Shown here in pieces: positions 9,954-19,935 of a stretch of 64,000 bases of DNA (position 1 is its first letter; the number at the start of each line of letters is the position of its first letter). The position numbers were made by a program, and so were the translations under genes. Source of the DNA: Coniochaeta sp. PMI_546 (taxonomy: Eukaryota > Ascomycota > Sordariomycetes > Coniochaetales > Coniochaetaceae); NCBI GenBank assembly GCA_021432605.1, contig MU271144.1, forward strand, positions 1,918,606 to 1,982,605, given 5' to 3'. The notes beneath the pieces are model-generated. The model did no database searches. It had not been told where the DNA came from and saw only the letters and a list, made by a program, of their open reading frames with translations.

Positions 9954-12418
9954 TCATCCCCAACGCTCAACCCTGCCCTCGTCCCTCCTCAGCGGCCTCT
10001 GTCTCTCGACCGCCCGCTCCTTGTTCGCCCTCTCCATCCCATCACCCCCCATCCGTCCCATAAACACCCTCGGCGCACCCCCATCCCTGTCCTGCCTCGC
10101 CGGCGCAAAATCGCCATAATGCTTCTGTCCACCCTTCGGTGCTCCCCCATCACTCCCGCCGCCAACACCAGCCAACCTCTCCCGATCATACGTCACAGTC
10201 CCATTGACCGCAGTCACATTCCTGAAGTACAGCTCCACATCCGGCCTGTCCCCCAGGGCCCCCGCGGCGCTCACCCCGCCAAACGCCATGACCTGGTTGC
10301 TCGTCCCGAAGCCAGAGCTATTCTTCCCGTCGCCGGTCTGGAAGAAACTCGCCGTCCCCTCCTTCGTCGTGGCCAGCAGACTGCCGCCCGCGAACCTCTT
10401 CCCCGCGGCGGCCGGCACGGCCGAGAAGGCCTCCAGCCCGTTGGGGAAGACGGACTGGCCCGCCACCAGCAGCTGCTTGCCCTGTATCACGTGTGCCTGC
10501 AGCGTCAGGTTGCCCTGGGCCGAGACCGAGTACGTCGAGTTGGCGTAGAGCGGGTAGCGGTAGTCGGCCAGGTAGGCGATGCCGTTGCCCGAGGCCGTGT
10601 CGGAGCCGGCGATGGAGAGGTCGTTGATCTGGTTGTACCCGAAGCCGCTGATGTAGCCCTTGTTGCTGTACGAGAGGGTCTGGGACCAGGAGACGCTGCC
10701 GCTTGACTTCTGCGTCTTGACTCTGGCGCTGGTGGTGAACTTGCGCTGCACGAGGGTGTTGTAGGTCAGGGTCTCGTTCGTGCCGTTGGAGGTCTGCCCG
10801 ATGCTGTGGCTCAGTGTGATGATCGGTGCGGACTGTAGGATGACTGGCTTGTCACCCGTTGTAACGCTGCCCTCGTCGTCGAGCCAGACGAATATCTTGC
10901 CCGTCACATACCAGCTATCGCCCACTGTCTGCGTCAGCTTGGCGGGCCCGGAGGTGTCGTCGATACCCGCCACCTGAATGGTGAACGTGTGCTGCGCGCC
11001 GTCGCAGAGCAGAGGAAGGAAAGGCGTGATATCGATCTCGTGTTCCCGCAAGTCGAAGGCGTCGATTCCCACGATAGGCCTGTGCAGGCTCGGCACCACG
11101 CCGCCCGTGAAGATGACGGGGAACGGCCACTCCACGCCCGCGACCTGCCCGTCGATCAGTACCTGCACCTCGCGGAACGGGCTGAGCCCCGGGAACGCGC
11201 CGGCCGTGGCGTTGAAGGCGTACGCGTCGCTCTGCGGCACGTTGCTCCACCAGAACTCCTCGCTCGCCTGCCCGCACGCCGAGACGGAGAAGACGGCCCG
11301 CCGGGCGTTGCGCGGGAAGCTGATGGTGTTGGTGGCGTCGTCGGCGGGTAGGGTGAACTGGCTGACCGCGTTGGCGGCGGCCTGGCGCTTGCTGATGGGG
11401 ATGACCAGGTCGCTTGGCGGCGCGGCGCCAGAGTTGTCCTCGGCGGTGAAGAAGGTGGCTGTCAGGGTCGTGTTGAAAGGTCCGGTGTACTTGTCGTCGA
11501 TCAGGTTGCCGAGGTCGAAGATGAGCTTCTGCGGTGTCTTCCAGAGGGAGAGGTACTCGGTCATATCCTTCAGGTAAGTCCAGCGAATGCCGGGTGGCTG
11601 GACAGGCTCGGCGGTAGAGGTGCGCCAGATCTCGGTGTCGCCTAGGTACATCAGGTCCAAGCGGTCGAACTGCCGACCCTGGGAGGTCACGGTGAAGTTC
11701 ATTACAACCCTGTTGAAGGCGCAGCTAGGCGGGGTGTAGGCTCCTGAATTATTGTAAGACCGCTGTGCAGTGCGTATGGGAATATGCTCTTAGGAAATGA
11801 GGCGAGCCGACATAAGGTTCAGAAGTCAGAGCGATACATGTAGACAAGCTTACCAATGAACGGCATGCCGTAGCTCCAAGCGAAGCTATGTTCCATGAGC
11901 AGCACGGTGCAGACTTCCTTGGACGCCGAGTTGCCAGCGTCCAAAAACACCTCGGATCCGTCACTCTCCGTTGCCTGATAAGACGCCCCACGGGGAGTCA
12001 AGACCGGCGGCGCCACCTGGAAGCATTCGAGGACGGTTGGACTGGCAGCAGCAGCAGAGGATGTGGGCGAACCTTGTCGTCTTGCTACTGGCGCTGGCTC
12101 CACGGCGAGACCGTATCCGACAGCGTTCGCCTTTCCAGCAGCCGTCGCCTCTTCAAGTCTCAATTCTCCAAGACGACGATCGTCAACAGCCGCGTCGGAC
12201 GCCGAAGGTTCCTGCTTGGGCATCAATGGCCCCTTGCAGACGGCGGTCCGGCCACCGGCGAAAAGCAACAGGGCCAGAGCCAAACAAGCGAGCCAGGTGA
12301 GCAGGATGCGGCGCGGCTTCTGGCTCGGAGATGCAGCATCATGCTCACGAAATGGCGCATGTTGTGACTCCGCCTTCTTCTTGAGCTTCTCTAGGTCGAG
12401 TGATTGTGAGGGGGACAT
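9954..12418 (-). CDS. PNGase A-type peptide:N-glycosidase, membrane-anchored
   Basis: Two exons, 12418-11854 and 11743-9954 (intron 110 nt), give 784 residues. The family cleaves N-glycans from Asn in glycopeptides (peptide-N4-(N-acetyl-glucosaminyl)asparagine amidase A). The protein has a basic cytosolic head, a hydrophobic segment at about 38-56 (ILLTWLACLALALLLFAGG), a low-complexity stalk, then the PNGase A domain. Characteristic strings are PPSCAFNRVVMNFTV just after the splice joint, LMYLGDTEIWRTST, and TPFLPLLCDG with its surrounding beta-rich region. Many N-X-S/T sites and the anchor indicate a lumenal or extracellular enzyme. The upstream TTG frame opening is not a start; ATG 12418 is used. 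The splice joins ATTG to GAGCC, restoring the conserved PFIGAYTPP. The assignment rests on fold-wide similarity; no catalytic residue is claimed. Confidence 0.85.
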
Positions 12419-13498
12419 ATTTTCAGCGACCAGTTCGTGCAACAGTGTCCCGGGCAGAGCATTCACGCTCAATCAGCCAGCGCGCAAAAGCCGTTCAACA
12501 CAGGCGCAATTGCGACGTTTGAAGGCGAAAATAACGAATGTGTGCTTTCAGGCAGAGGATGTCGCCATTGGAAGAGATTAAAAACGTATCGTAACAGGCG
12601 GCTGTGGTCCCCTCACGCGGGAGAAATACTACTGCATGGCAATCAATACAGGCAATTAAGGCAGAAGGAGGAAGTGTCAAGCACCCCGGAGACGGCGACG
12701 ATAGGGGCAAACCCAATTGAGGCACGTAGCGAGCGGTGACGGGTGAGAGACTAAAGAAACTTCATAATATTCGTGACAGAGAACTCTACTGTAACATAGT
12801 ATAATGGTTATCTGGCTGCAAGCCCGAGACAGATGAGGAAGTTGAAGAGATATCGTTGTAACATTTTGAGGGGTTGTCGATCTCACCCCGGAATCCGCTG
12901 CTCCCTTGTGATGGTGCATCTCCCTGACCTTCCAAGCTTGGCATAAGGCACGGGCCTCGAGCCACACTCCGCATCCCAGCAATTACCCCTGTTCCACACC
13001 GAAATCGGTGACCAGTGTAACCAAAACGATAAGCATTCAGGATGCGATTGTCGACGTGTCGAAAGGATCCTGTGAAGATGCACGACACCGACATTGCCCG
13101 CCAACTCATCACCCAAAGATGCGGATGACGTGAGAAATCCGGAAGGACGGAAGCGGACCCGGGCCCAGATGTCCAAAGGTGGGGCGACGGTCAGGTCCAC
13201 CACGGGCCGGGGCGGTAATGACTGTCCGGGCGATTTGATCGCGATCAGTTGCATCCGCCCATTCGTCCCATCTTGAATCCGCATGTAACACCTTGCATGC
13301 GCCGTGTAAACCCAAATCATTACTCATAATCGTAAACAGAAGGCCGCATCTAAAGAATGCTCGCTATACAAGACCGCCACCTAGCAAGAAAACCGGGCAA
13401 AAAAAGACACTCCGCTGTACGGATCTCGACCTTCAGCCCATCACGGGACCGGAGGCAATGTTTGAGGGAATGAATGCGGCTCGTCGATAGTGGTGCCC
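12419..13498. other. intergenic, 1.1 kb
   Basis: Promoter side of the PNGase A gene, whose 5' end lies at 12418, and 3' side of the small orphan gene. Open frames on both strands are short and overlapping. No RNA gene or repeat was recognised. Confidence 0.45.
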
Positions 13499-13804
13499 TT
13501 AGCCGCGCACATTGTCCCAGTATCTCTTGCGCGCCGCGACGGCGAGCTCGTTCCCTGTGAAGCTGTACTGGAAATAGGTGAAGAGGGACATCTCGGTTCG
13601 GGACATGACGTAGGAGTCGGGTTGAGCCTGGATCCTGTTCCATATTCTTCGAAGTGCATTCTCTAGGATGCTGCGGACCTGAGGGTCTCGTGCTCCTTCG
13701 TCTGATTCCCTTGCTGTCTCTAGGGCTTGTGCCACGACCTTCTCGTCGGTGGAGGACCGTTTCGACGACGAGGCCCTGTTGTACGAAGGCTTTGTTCGGG
13801 CCAT
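13499..13804 (-). CDS. small conserved-looking protein of unknown function (101 aa)
   Basis: The open frame from ATG 13804 gives 101 residues. A basic Ser-rich start (MARTKPSYNRASSSKRSS) is followed by a predicted helical region with EKVVAQALETARESDEGARD, an amphipathic segment around ILENALRRIWNRIQAQPD, and an aromatic patch SLFTYFQYSF, ending in ARKRYWDNVRG. There is no signal peptide or membrane segment. The frame also opens further upstream at ATG 13921, which would add 39 residues rich in Pro and Ser; that extension looks non-coding, so the internal start is preferred. The composition is protein-like, and I have the impression of a fungal orphan family but cannot name it. Function unknown. 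Confidence 0.6.
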   Translation of the reverse strand: MARTKPSYNRASSSKRSSTDEKVVAQALETARESDEGARDPQVRSILENALRRIWNRIQAQPDSYVMSRTEMSLFTYFQYSFTGNELAVAARKRYWDNVRG

Positions 13805-15886
13805 GCTTGGCGATGGGTAGGGTTGAGATTGGTGACTGGCGTGATTCGATTCAGGTAGTAAAGCTGGGAGTGAGGCGACATATGGGCGAGGGCAGTGACC
13901 CTCGGGGTGCAGCTTGAGCATTGTTATGTATATGAGGTGCTAACAAAGAAAAGTATAGTAGCTCGGTTGCAGCCGACTCCAGTCGAGCATCAAGCACATC
14001 GAGATGCAGCCGAACGATGGACGCTAGGGTCACAGCGTGGCCGCGCTAGCTATGTATAAAAGGTCTGATATTTGGTCTGATGCCGGCGAGGTCAGGCGAA
14101 TAACAGACGAGACAAGGGGAGCGGTCTAAAGCCGGTGCGGACGAGGTACATCATGCAATGAGACGCTGAGGCTCGGGAGCAGCTGCATTTTATATGGACC
14201 GTTACGTGGAACCCCCACATGAGCAACAAGAACCGAGCGGAGGACAGGGGGCGGACATGACAGGTGAGTGCGACTCGTGAAATACCGAGGTAAGGTGACT
14301 TGTATGCGGCCGTTCATCAGTCATACCTTATACCGACCTGGCCATATCAGCGAACGCGTTAAGGTTCGAGAGTCCAGCTATCCTTTAGTTTATTACTACC
14401 TTCGCTGGCCAAACCTTGTCATTGCGGAACAGTCGTACGCGTTACGGAGCTTCTGCGTGCACAAACTGGAGCGTTCCATCCTGCCGGTGCTGCCGCCGTA
14501 GAACCTGGTCGCGTCAGAGCAGAGATGATCCATGTTGCTCGTCTAAAGTTGGAGGTTTGACACGGAGAAAACTCTAAAATAAAATAAAAGTGGTGGACAT
14601 TGAAATGTGTCATGCCGCGTATGGACAATGCCGCACCTCCCTTGTCAGGGCAATGTGGGAATTAAGGTTTTCACTTTGGGGCAAAGTCCACGTGCTTTTG
14701 CTCTATTGGAGGGAAGTGGATTTTAAGCTTCACCAGTTGATTGGATTTGCTGCAGCGAAATCTTGGAGACGACGTCGGTGACTGGCTGACTGGCACCCGA
14801 CTTGGGAACGTAACCGGAATCGGAGTACGCTGTACGATTGACGACGAGACCCTCCCTGCCTTACCTTATCGTCCCCATCCCTTGATTTTTTTTTGTTTTG
14901 TTTGGATGAAACTCAAACCGGTCTGGCACCGATATGCGTATATCAGTGATCTGGCCAAGGATAAAGTGCATGAGCCCCAACCTCTCGCCTAAAGCGGCCG
15001 TCTGCTCAAACAGACAAACAAATATATTTCCCGACAACCCACCAACGTCCGGCGGAAGTCTATTGGATATCGTCATACTTACCTAGCACCTAAATGGTTT
15101 CCTCCGGAGTCCTTGTCATGTCCGTTGCCAAACTGCCGCCGTGCTTCTCGGAGCTTTTTTCTACTGAATCATTGCGTTTCCACTTATACGAGATGGCGAG
15201 TAAAACACAGGGAACACCGCACTTTCAAATCTCTTGACAAGTTGTGGAAGGTGGATATAATCACGTCATGTTAGCGGTGAACATACCACAAGTAGGGGGC
15301 TCAGACAGCCTCTGGCTTCCCTGTGATTACCATGAGACTTACCAAGCAGCGAAGTCTGCACGCCCAGGACTGATAAACCCGACTGACAGTTGGGACGGAC
15401 TCATTATCTGGGGACCCGCCGTCTTACATGCGTAGTTGGTTAAAATTAACTTTGACAAGCACAGGAATAAAGAAAGGCAATGCGGCCGATCTTGGGGCGT
15501 GTAGTGCGAACTCTATCCCGGTCACGTCCAATTGATAAGGTTTTTTTTATTTATTTAATTTTTATTTCGCTCACCGCTACAAACAAAATTGCATTTTTGG
15601 CCAGGGGTTTGCGCACAAACCCTCTCTTGCCGGTACTTAGTAATTGATTGGAGGCAGCTCTCGCTCCGTGTATGTCCGACAAAGGTAGGCATGACATCAA
15701 TGGCGGTCTGTACGGAGTCTAGCTCAGTTTCGAATCATCCGCACGATAACCCGGCAGTTGACATCTATCTCATCTCTTCGGGTCTATCTCATATATAGTC
15801 TTACAGTCTATGTGGAGTTTCCAAGAAGCACACGGAGCTTGCGCCGGCTGCTCGGACTTGGCTTGACACGGGGGGCTTGTCCAGGA
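13805..15886. other. intergenic, 2.1 kb
   Basis: Promoter of the small orphan gene on the left and 3' region of the DUF1279 gene on the right. A plus-strand TATAAAAG lies near 14055 with no supported gene after it. T-rich tracts lie near 14886-14900 and 15540-15570. Open frames are short and unsupported. Confidence 0.45.
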
Positions 15887-16858
15887 TCACCTCTTGACGT
15901 CCTTCACGGCCTTCGCGGCGTCTTTCGCGCCCTTCAGGGGCCGCTTGCCTATCTGCCAGCCCCACGACCTGAGCACCTTGACAACCTTGGGCGTGACAGC
16001 CGCAGTCAAGGGTACCCGGACGAAGATAAAGCTCTTGTGGATGGCGTATGCCAAAGCTAATTGAGTCGCGAGACCTGAGAAAGTTGAGAATCGCGTTAGT
16101 TTCCATGTCGCCGTGAAAAGAAAGTTTGAAGATAGGAGTATTCGGCAAAGGTTGGCACGAGATCATGACTTACTAGCCTCCGTCTTATTCTTCTGATCAG
16201 CCTCCGCCACTCCCCAGCCAGCCATCTCGACATCCTTGGTCACTCCCTCGCCCAAATGTTCCTTGCCAGCCTCCTTCAGCGCGCTCCGGTAATCGTGCCA
16301 CCACTGCTTGAGCCCTTCTGGAATGACTTTCTTGACATTTGAAACCACGTAGTGTTCCGCTTCGGCGATCTTGTCTGTTCCGATAGTCCGGACCAACAGG
16401 AAGCAGAACGGGAAGTCCAACACGCTCAGCGCGAGATATACGCCGACAGCCGACCAGCCGTATTCCCGAGACAGCTTCTTCAATCGTTGACTGATTGACA
16501 GAGACCCCTCTGGTATGCTTTCTTTGCCCTCGGCAGCCGGACCTTTCTCCCCACCAGCTCTGCCCTGCGACTTCCGAGCTCTGGAGGTGTGGAAGGATCG
16601 TTTCGGGGTGGACTTCCATCGCAGAGGGGAGGTGAACTGCGAGTATCCTCGTGCTTCGACCCGAGTCTGCTGCGTTATCCTGTGATGCCACGGTGCAGAT
16701 ATCTTGGTGTGACCGCCCTTCATTGACACCCGACGCATCCATAGCTGCTCTCTTAGCACTTTGTTCTGCGCTGTGCTCTGTCTTGACGCCATCGTCCTGC
16801 CGGACACCGCAATGGTATCGAAGGTTCCGCCAAGTGCACGTCGAATCATAGCTTCCAT
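15887..16858 (-). CDS. mitochondrial DUF1279 (FAM210/Nat2-like) membrane protein
   Basis: Two exons, 16858-16174 and 16074-15887 (intron 99 nt), give 290 residues. The N-terminus (MEAMIRRALGGTFDT onward) is Arg/Ser-rich and poor in acidic residues, as in a mitochondrial presequence, and an RSFHTSRA string resembles a processing region. The DUF1279 core starts near residue 125 with LKKLSREYGWSAVGVYLALS, followed by the hydrophobic segment DFPFCFLLVRTIG. Exon 2 adds TQLALAYAIHKSFIFVRVPLTAAVTPKVVK, a typical second half with the conserved R-x-P turn, and a Lys/Arg-rich tail. Related proteins are yeast Nat2 and animal FAM210A/B, inner-membrane proteins whose molecular role is poorly defined. The splice joint A/GT CTC keeps frame. 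Family confidence is high; function is not inferable. Confidence 0.82.
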
Positions 16859-18124
16859 CGTTGCTGAATCGTTTTGAACAAGATGTATGAGGGCTCCAGA
16901 AGGAGCACCTGTTCCTCAACCCGACAAGTCAGACAATATGTAGAAGTGGCCGATGTCGAGCAGAACCATCCGGCGTGGCGCAGACCGACGGGAAGATTCC
17001 CAACCCGTAAACTCCGCTGCGTCCGGAGGATTGATCACGGGGGGCGGTAGGTTTGCGGCCGAGTGAGCGGTCCACGGCGATTTGCAGCGAGATCAACAGG
17101 AAGTGTGTATATAAAGCGGCAGGTCCTGACTTTAAAAGACAATGAGGAGGAGATTAGATTGTTGTTCGTGATCCTGAGGTGATCAGGAGCCGAATTTTCG
17201 TGAAGCTCAGCAAACAAGCTCATGTGGAGTGACCTCATGCTGGCTTATTCCGAAAACGATCGAACCTTGGCTAGTGCCGATTGGCCCACAAGGACAAAAA
17301 GGCAAGGTACACTGGAGTGAGGGTACGTTGCCACCTGCAAGCCCGACCCTGGCAGTTGTCACTAGCACTCATGACCATCGCGCTGTGGTATCGTCGTATC
17401 GACCTTCAGCTTGTTGATTGTCATCACTTTCCAGTTCTGCGACAACCTCAGAGGCGTATATATCTCTCCCCTCTTTCTCAACTTCTTCTCCAATCAGCTT
17501 TTCGAGTGTAGACATGCTTCGATGATTAACTACTGTGTACTTGCACTTCTCGGCTCTTGGAATTGAGGCTATGGGGGTCTTGGCCGACGAATGACAGTGA
17601 TGAGCGTTCTAAGCGCCGCCGTCTCGCGCCTGATGAAGGGTCCCTTTGAGGTTCACAACGCCACGGTTGGCGCTCTGGACCCTGGCCATTGGTCGCTCAG
17701 GTGTGCCGTTATTGGGTGCAACGCCGCCGAGACCTCTCGATTTAGACACAGGCTAATGGCGCGGACTGTGGGAGCTGTGCAACCCTGCATCTTCCCGGAA
17801 ACTAAAGGTCTCATACTTATCTCAAGTGACAGAGTTGACCTACCTCTCCGTCTCTCTTTCATGCTCAAATCTAGGCTGTTGAATCTGCTGTTTATCTTTC
17901 CTCGACTTCTTGAACCTCTACCTTGTTTTCAGGACCCTGATCTTCAACGCGGGGTTGCCGCCGAGCTCTCCGTGTAAGCGCGGGGTATCAGCCCAAATCA
18001 GCTCCAAATCGATCCGGCTCCTGCGTCAGGAGTTCATTCCGGGCGTCACTGATCCGATTCGCACGATCTTCGGCTTCCGATCGGTCTCTTTAACAGTGAC
18101 GTGAAGAAATCTCTTGCCGTCAAG
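16859..18124. promoter_or_regulatory. divergent spacer DUF1279 / AIM24
   Basis: Head-to-head spacer of about 1.27 kb. A plus-strand TATATAAAG string lies near 17107, about 1 kb before the AIM24 ATG, so its target is unclear. The last 200 bp before 18125 are C/T-rich, as in fungal 5' untranslated regions. The 128-codon plus-strand frame at 17591-17977 has no recognised domain. Confidence 0.4.
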
Positions 18125-19556
18125 ATGTCGGCTTCGTATTATCCTCCTCCGCCTGGTGCCGGTGGTCAAGGTATGAACATTGAACATGGATCAGCTCGTA
18201 CGTGATGTACTGTAGCAAATGCCCGTGCTGAGACAAGCGTGAATCTCTACAGCTCAACAGAAGAGCTATCCACCTCCACCTCAGTCTCCGCCAGCTACGC
18301 AGACCAAGTTCTCCTATCCGTCACCGCCAGGAGTGGCGCAAGCGAAGACATATGCCCCTCCCCCTGGCGCAAACCCGACGCCGCCGCCCAAGTCATCAAC
18401 GCCGACATACGCCCCTCCCCCACAGCAACAACAACAGCACCAGCAATATGCTCTCCCACCCCAGCAGCAGGCGCAGCAGCAGTTCTCTCCTCCGCCGCAG
18501 CAGATGAGCTTGCCCAGCCACATGCGCACGCCCTCAGGCGTTTCGCAGCTTTCACAGGAGCAACAGCATCAGCAACACCCGCAGTTTGCCGCTCCGCCAA
18601 CCTACCCGTCGGATGACGACGATGACGGCCACTATCCGCAGGAGAAGACACCGTTGGACACGAGCAACCCGACCAACCTTTCTGCGGGCGCGCCGCCGGC
18701 TGGACATTTTACCGGCGCTCAAGCAACGGTCGACGATGTAGGCACGTTCAACGGTGGCAGCTACCGCATCAGTCACAGGGACTGTAACACCATCTTGACA
18801 ATCCAGTTGGCAGCCGGATGCCCCTTGTCTGCCAAGCCTGGTATGTCTCTCCCCCCCATTCTAAACTGTGTGACGTGCGAACGACACTGATGCCGGCATT
18901 ACAAAGGTACCATGATCGCCATGTCCCCAACCATCACCCTCAAGGGAACCGTAAAGCTCGGCCTCAAGAAGATGATTTCGGGTGCGGAGCTCGCGAGCTC
19001 GACCTTCACTGGTCCCGGCGAGCTGCTGCTGGCCCCGCACATGCTAGGCGATATCACGAGCATCCGGCTGACGGGGCACGAGTCATGGTCGGTCGGCCAC
19101 GACGGCTTCCTAGCCTGCACCCAGGGCGTGGTCAAGGAGACGAAGCGGCAGGGCATCAGCAAGGCCATCTTCAGCGGCGAGGGGCTGTGGGTGTACAAAA
19201 TCTCGGGCGTCGGGCTTATGTGGCTGACAAGTTTCGGGGCGATTATCAGGAAGGATGTATGTGTCCCTCATTCCCTATGCTAAAACACACTTGATGATTG
19301 CAGTGCAGAGTCGGACTAACAAGGTCGTGAATAGCTCATGGACGGCGAGAAGTACATCGTTGACAACGGTCACCTGGTGGCGTGGAATACAAAGTATATC
19401 CTCGAGCGTGTCGCGTCAGGCGGCATCATCTCGGGTCTCGCGTCCGGAGAAGGGTTGGTGTGCAAGTTCACCGGTCCTGGAACTGTCTTCTTACAGACTA
19501 GGAACCCGAGGGCCTTTACTGCGTTTATGTCCGGTGCTTCGGCGAGTGCCATTTGA
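18125..19556 (+). CDS. AIM24-family (DUF124) protein with Pro/Gln-rich N-terminus
   Basis: Four exons, 18125-18170, 18253-18840, 18907-19256 and 19335-19556, give 401 residues. Residues 1 to about 165 are low complexity: [11 protein letters not shown], repeated YAPPPQ and Q-runs, then an Asp cluster. The AIM24/DUF124 beta-rich domain (TRAP-like fold) fills about 195-400, with [47 protein letters not shown] and [19 protein letters not shown]. Yeast Aim24 is a mitochondrial inner-membrane protein supporting MICOS, but this protein has no presequence, so it is probably the cytosolic or nuclear DUF124 subfamily. All joints keep frame (G/CT, G/GT, GAT/CTC). The gene is divergent from the DUF1279 gene. 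Family is secure; role unknown. Confidence 0.88.
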
Positions 19557-19833
19557 AGGTGGAATGTGTATCCAAGGTTACGTCGGACTTCTTGGGATAT
19601 TTGATATCTATTTTGTGATATCTTTCAGGAACCTTTGGGTTGCGATATTCGATGTTCGAAGGGTTTGGATGTTTCAACTAATTGGCTTTGGGTCAAAATT
19701 AGCGGCTATCATGAACAACAACAGTATTTTCTCTTTCCACCGATTACCGACGATGTTCATATTTGCATTGGACACCGCGACGTGGCATATTGACGGTTTC
19801 CGTGCCGGAACAAAAGAGACTCCAATTCGAGGC

Positions 19834-19837
19834 AAAA
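19834..19837 (-). terminator. RNA polymerase III T-run
   Basis: A TTTT on the minus strand lies six nt past the tRNA discriminator base, the expected place for pol III termination. Confidence 0.7.
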
Positions 19838-19842
19838 GTATT

Positions 19843-19935
19843 CGTCGAGGACAGGATTCGAACCTGTGCGTCCGAGGACACGGCCTCAACTGCTAGGATA
19901 GCAGGGCCGCCCGTTAACCACTCCGGCACCGCGAC
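19843..19935 (-). tRNA. tRNA-Ser(GCU) with a 12-nt intron
   Basis: Reading the minus strand: acceptor GTCGCGG/CCTCGAC plus G73; D-arm CCG/CGG with A-box GTGGTTAACGG; anticodon stem CGGCC/GGCCG; loop C-T-GCT-A with a 12-nt insert (TCCTAGCAGTTG) after position 37; long variable arm GTCC/GGAC; T-arm ACAGG/CCTGT with B-box GGTTCGAATCC. The long variable arm and GCT anticodon give serine. The insert contains TAGCA, complementary to TGCTA around the anticodon, the pairing expected of a eukaryotic pre-tRNA intron. One acceptor pair (5-68) is C opposite U, which is unusual. It could be a functional variant or a drifting copy. Without the intron the RNA is 81 nt. Confidence 0.88.

Noticed and set aside
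17591-17977. 128-codon plus-strand frame before the AIM24 gene
   Set aside because: No recognised features, and it overlaps an equally open minus frame.
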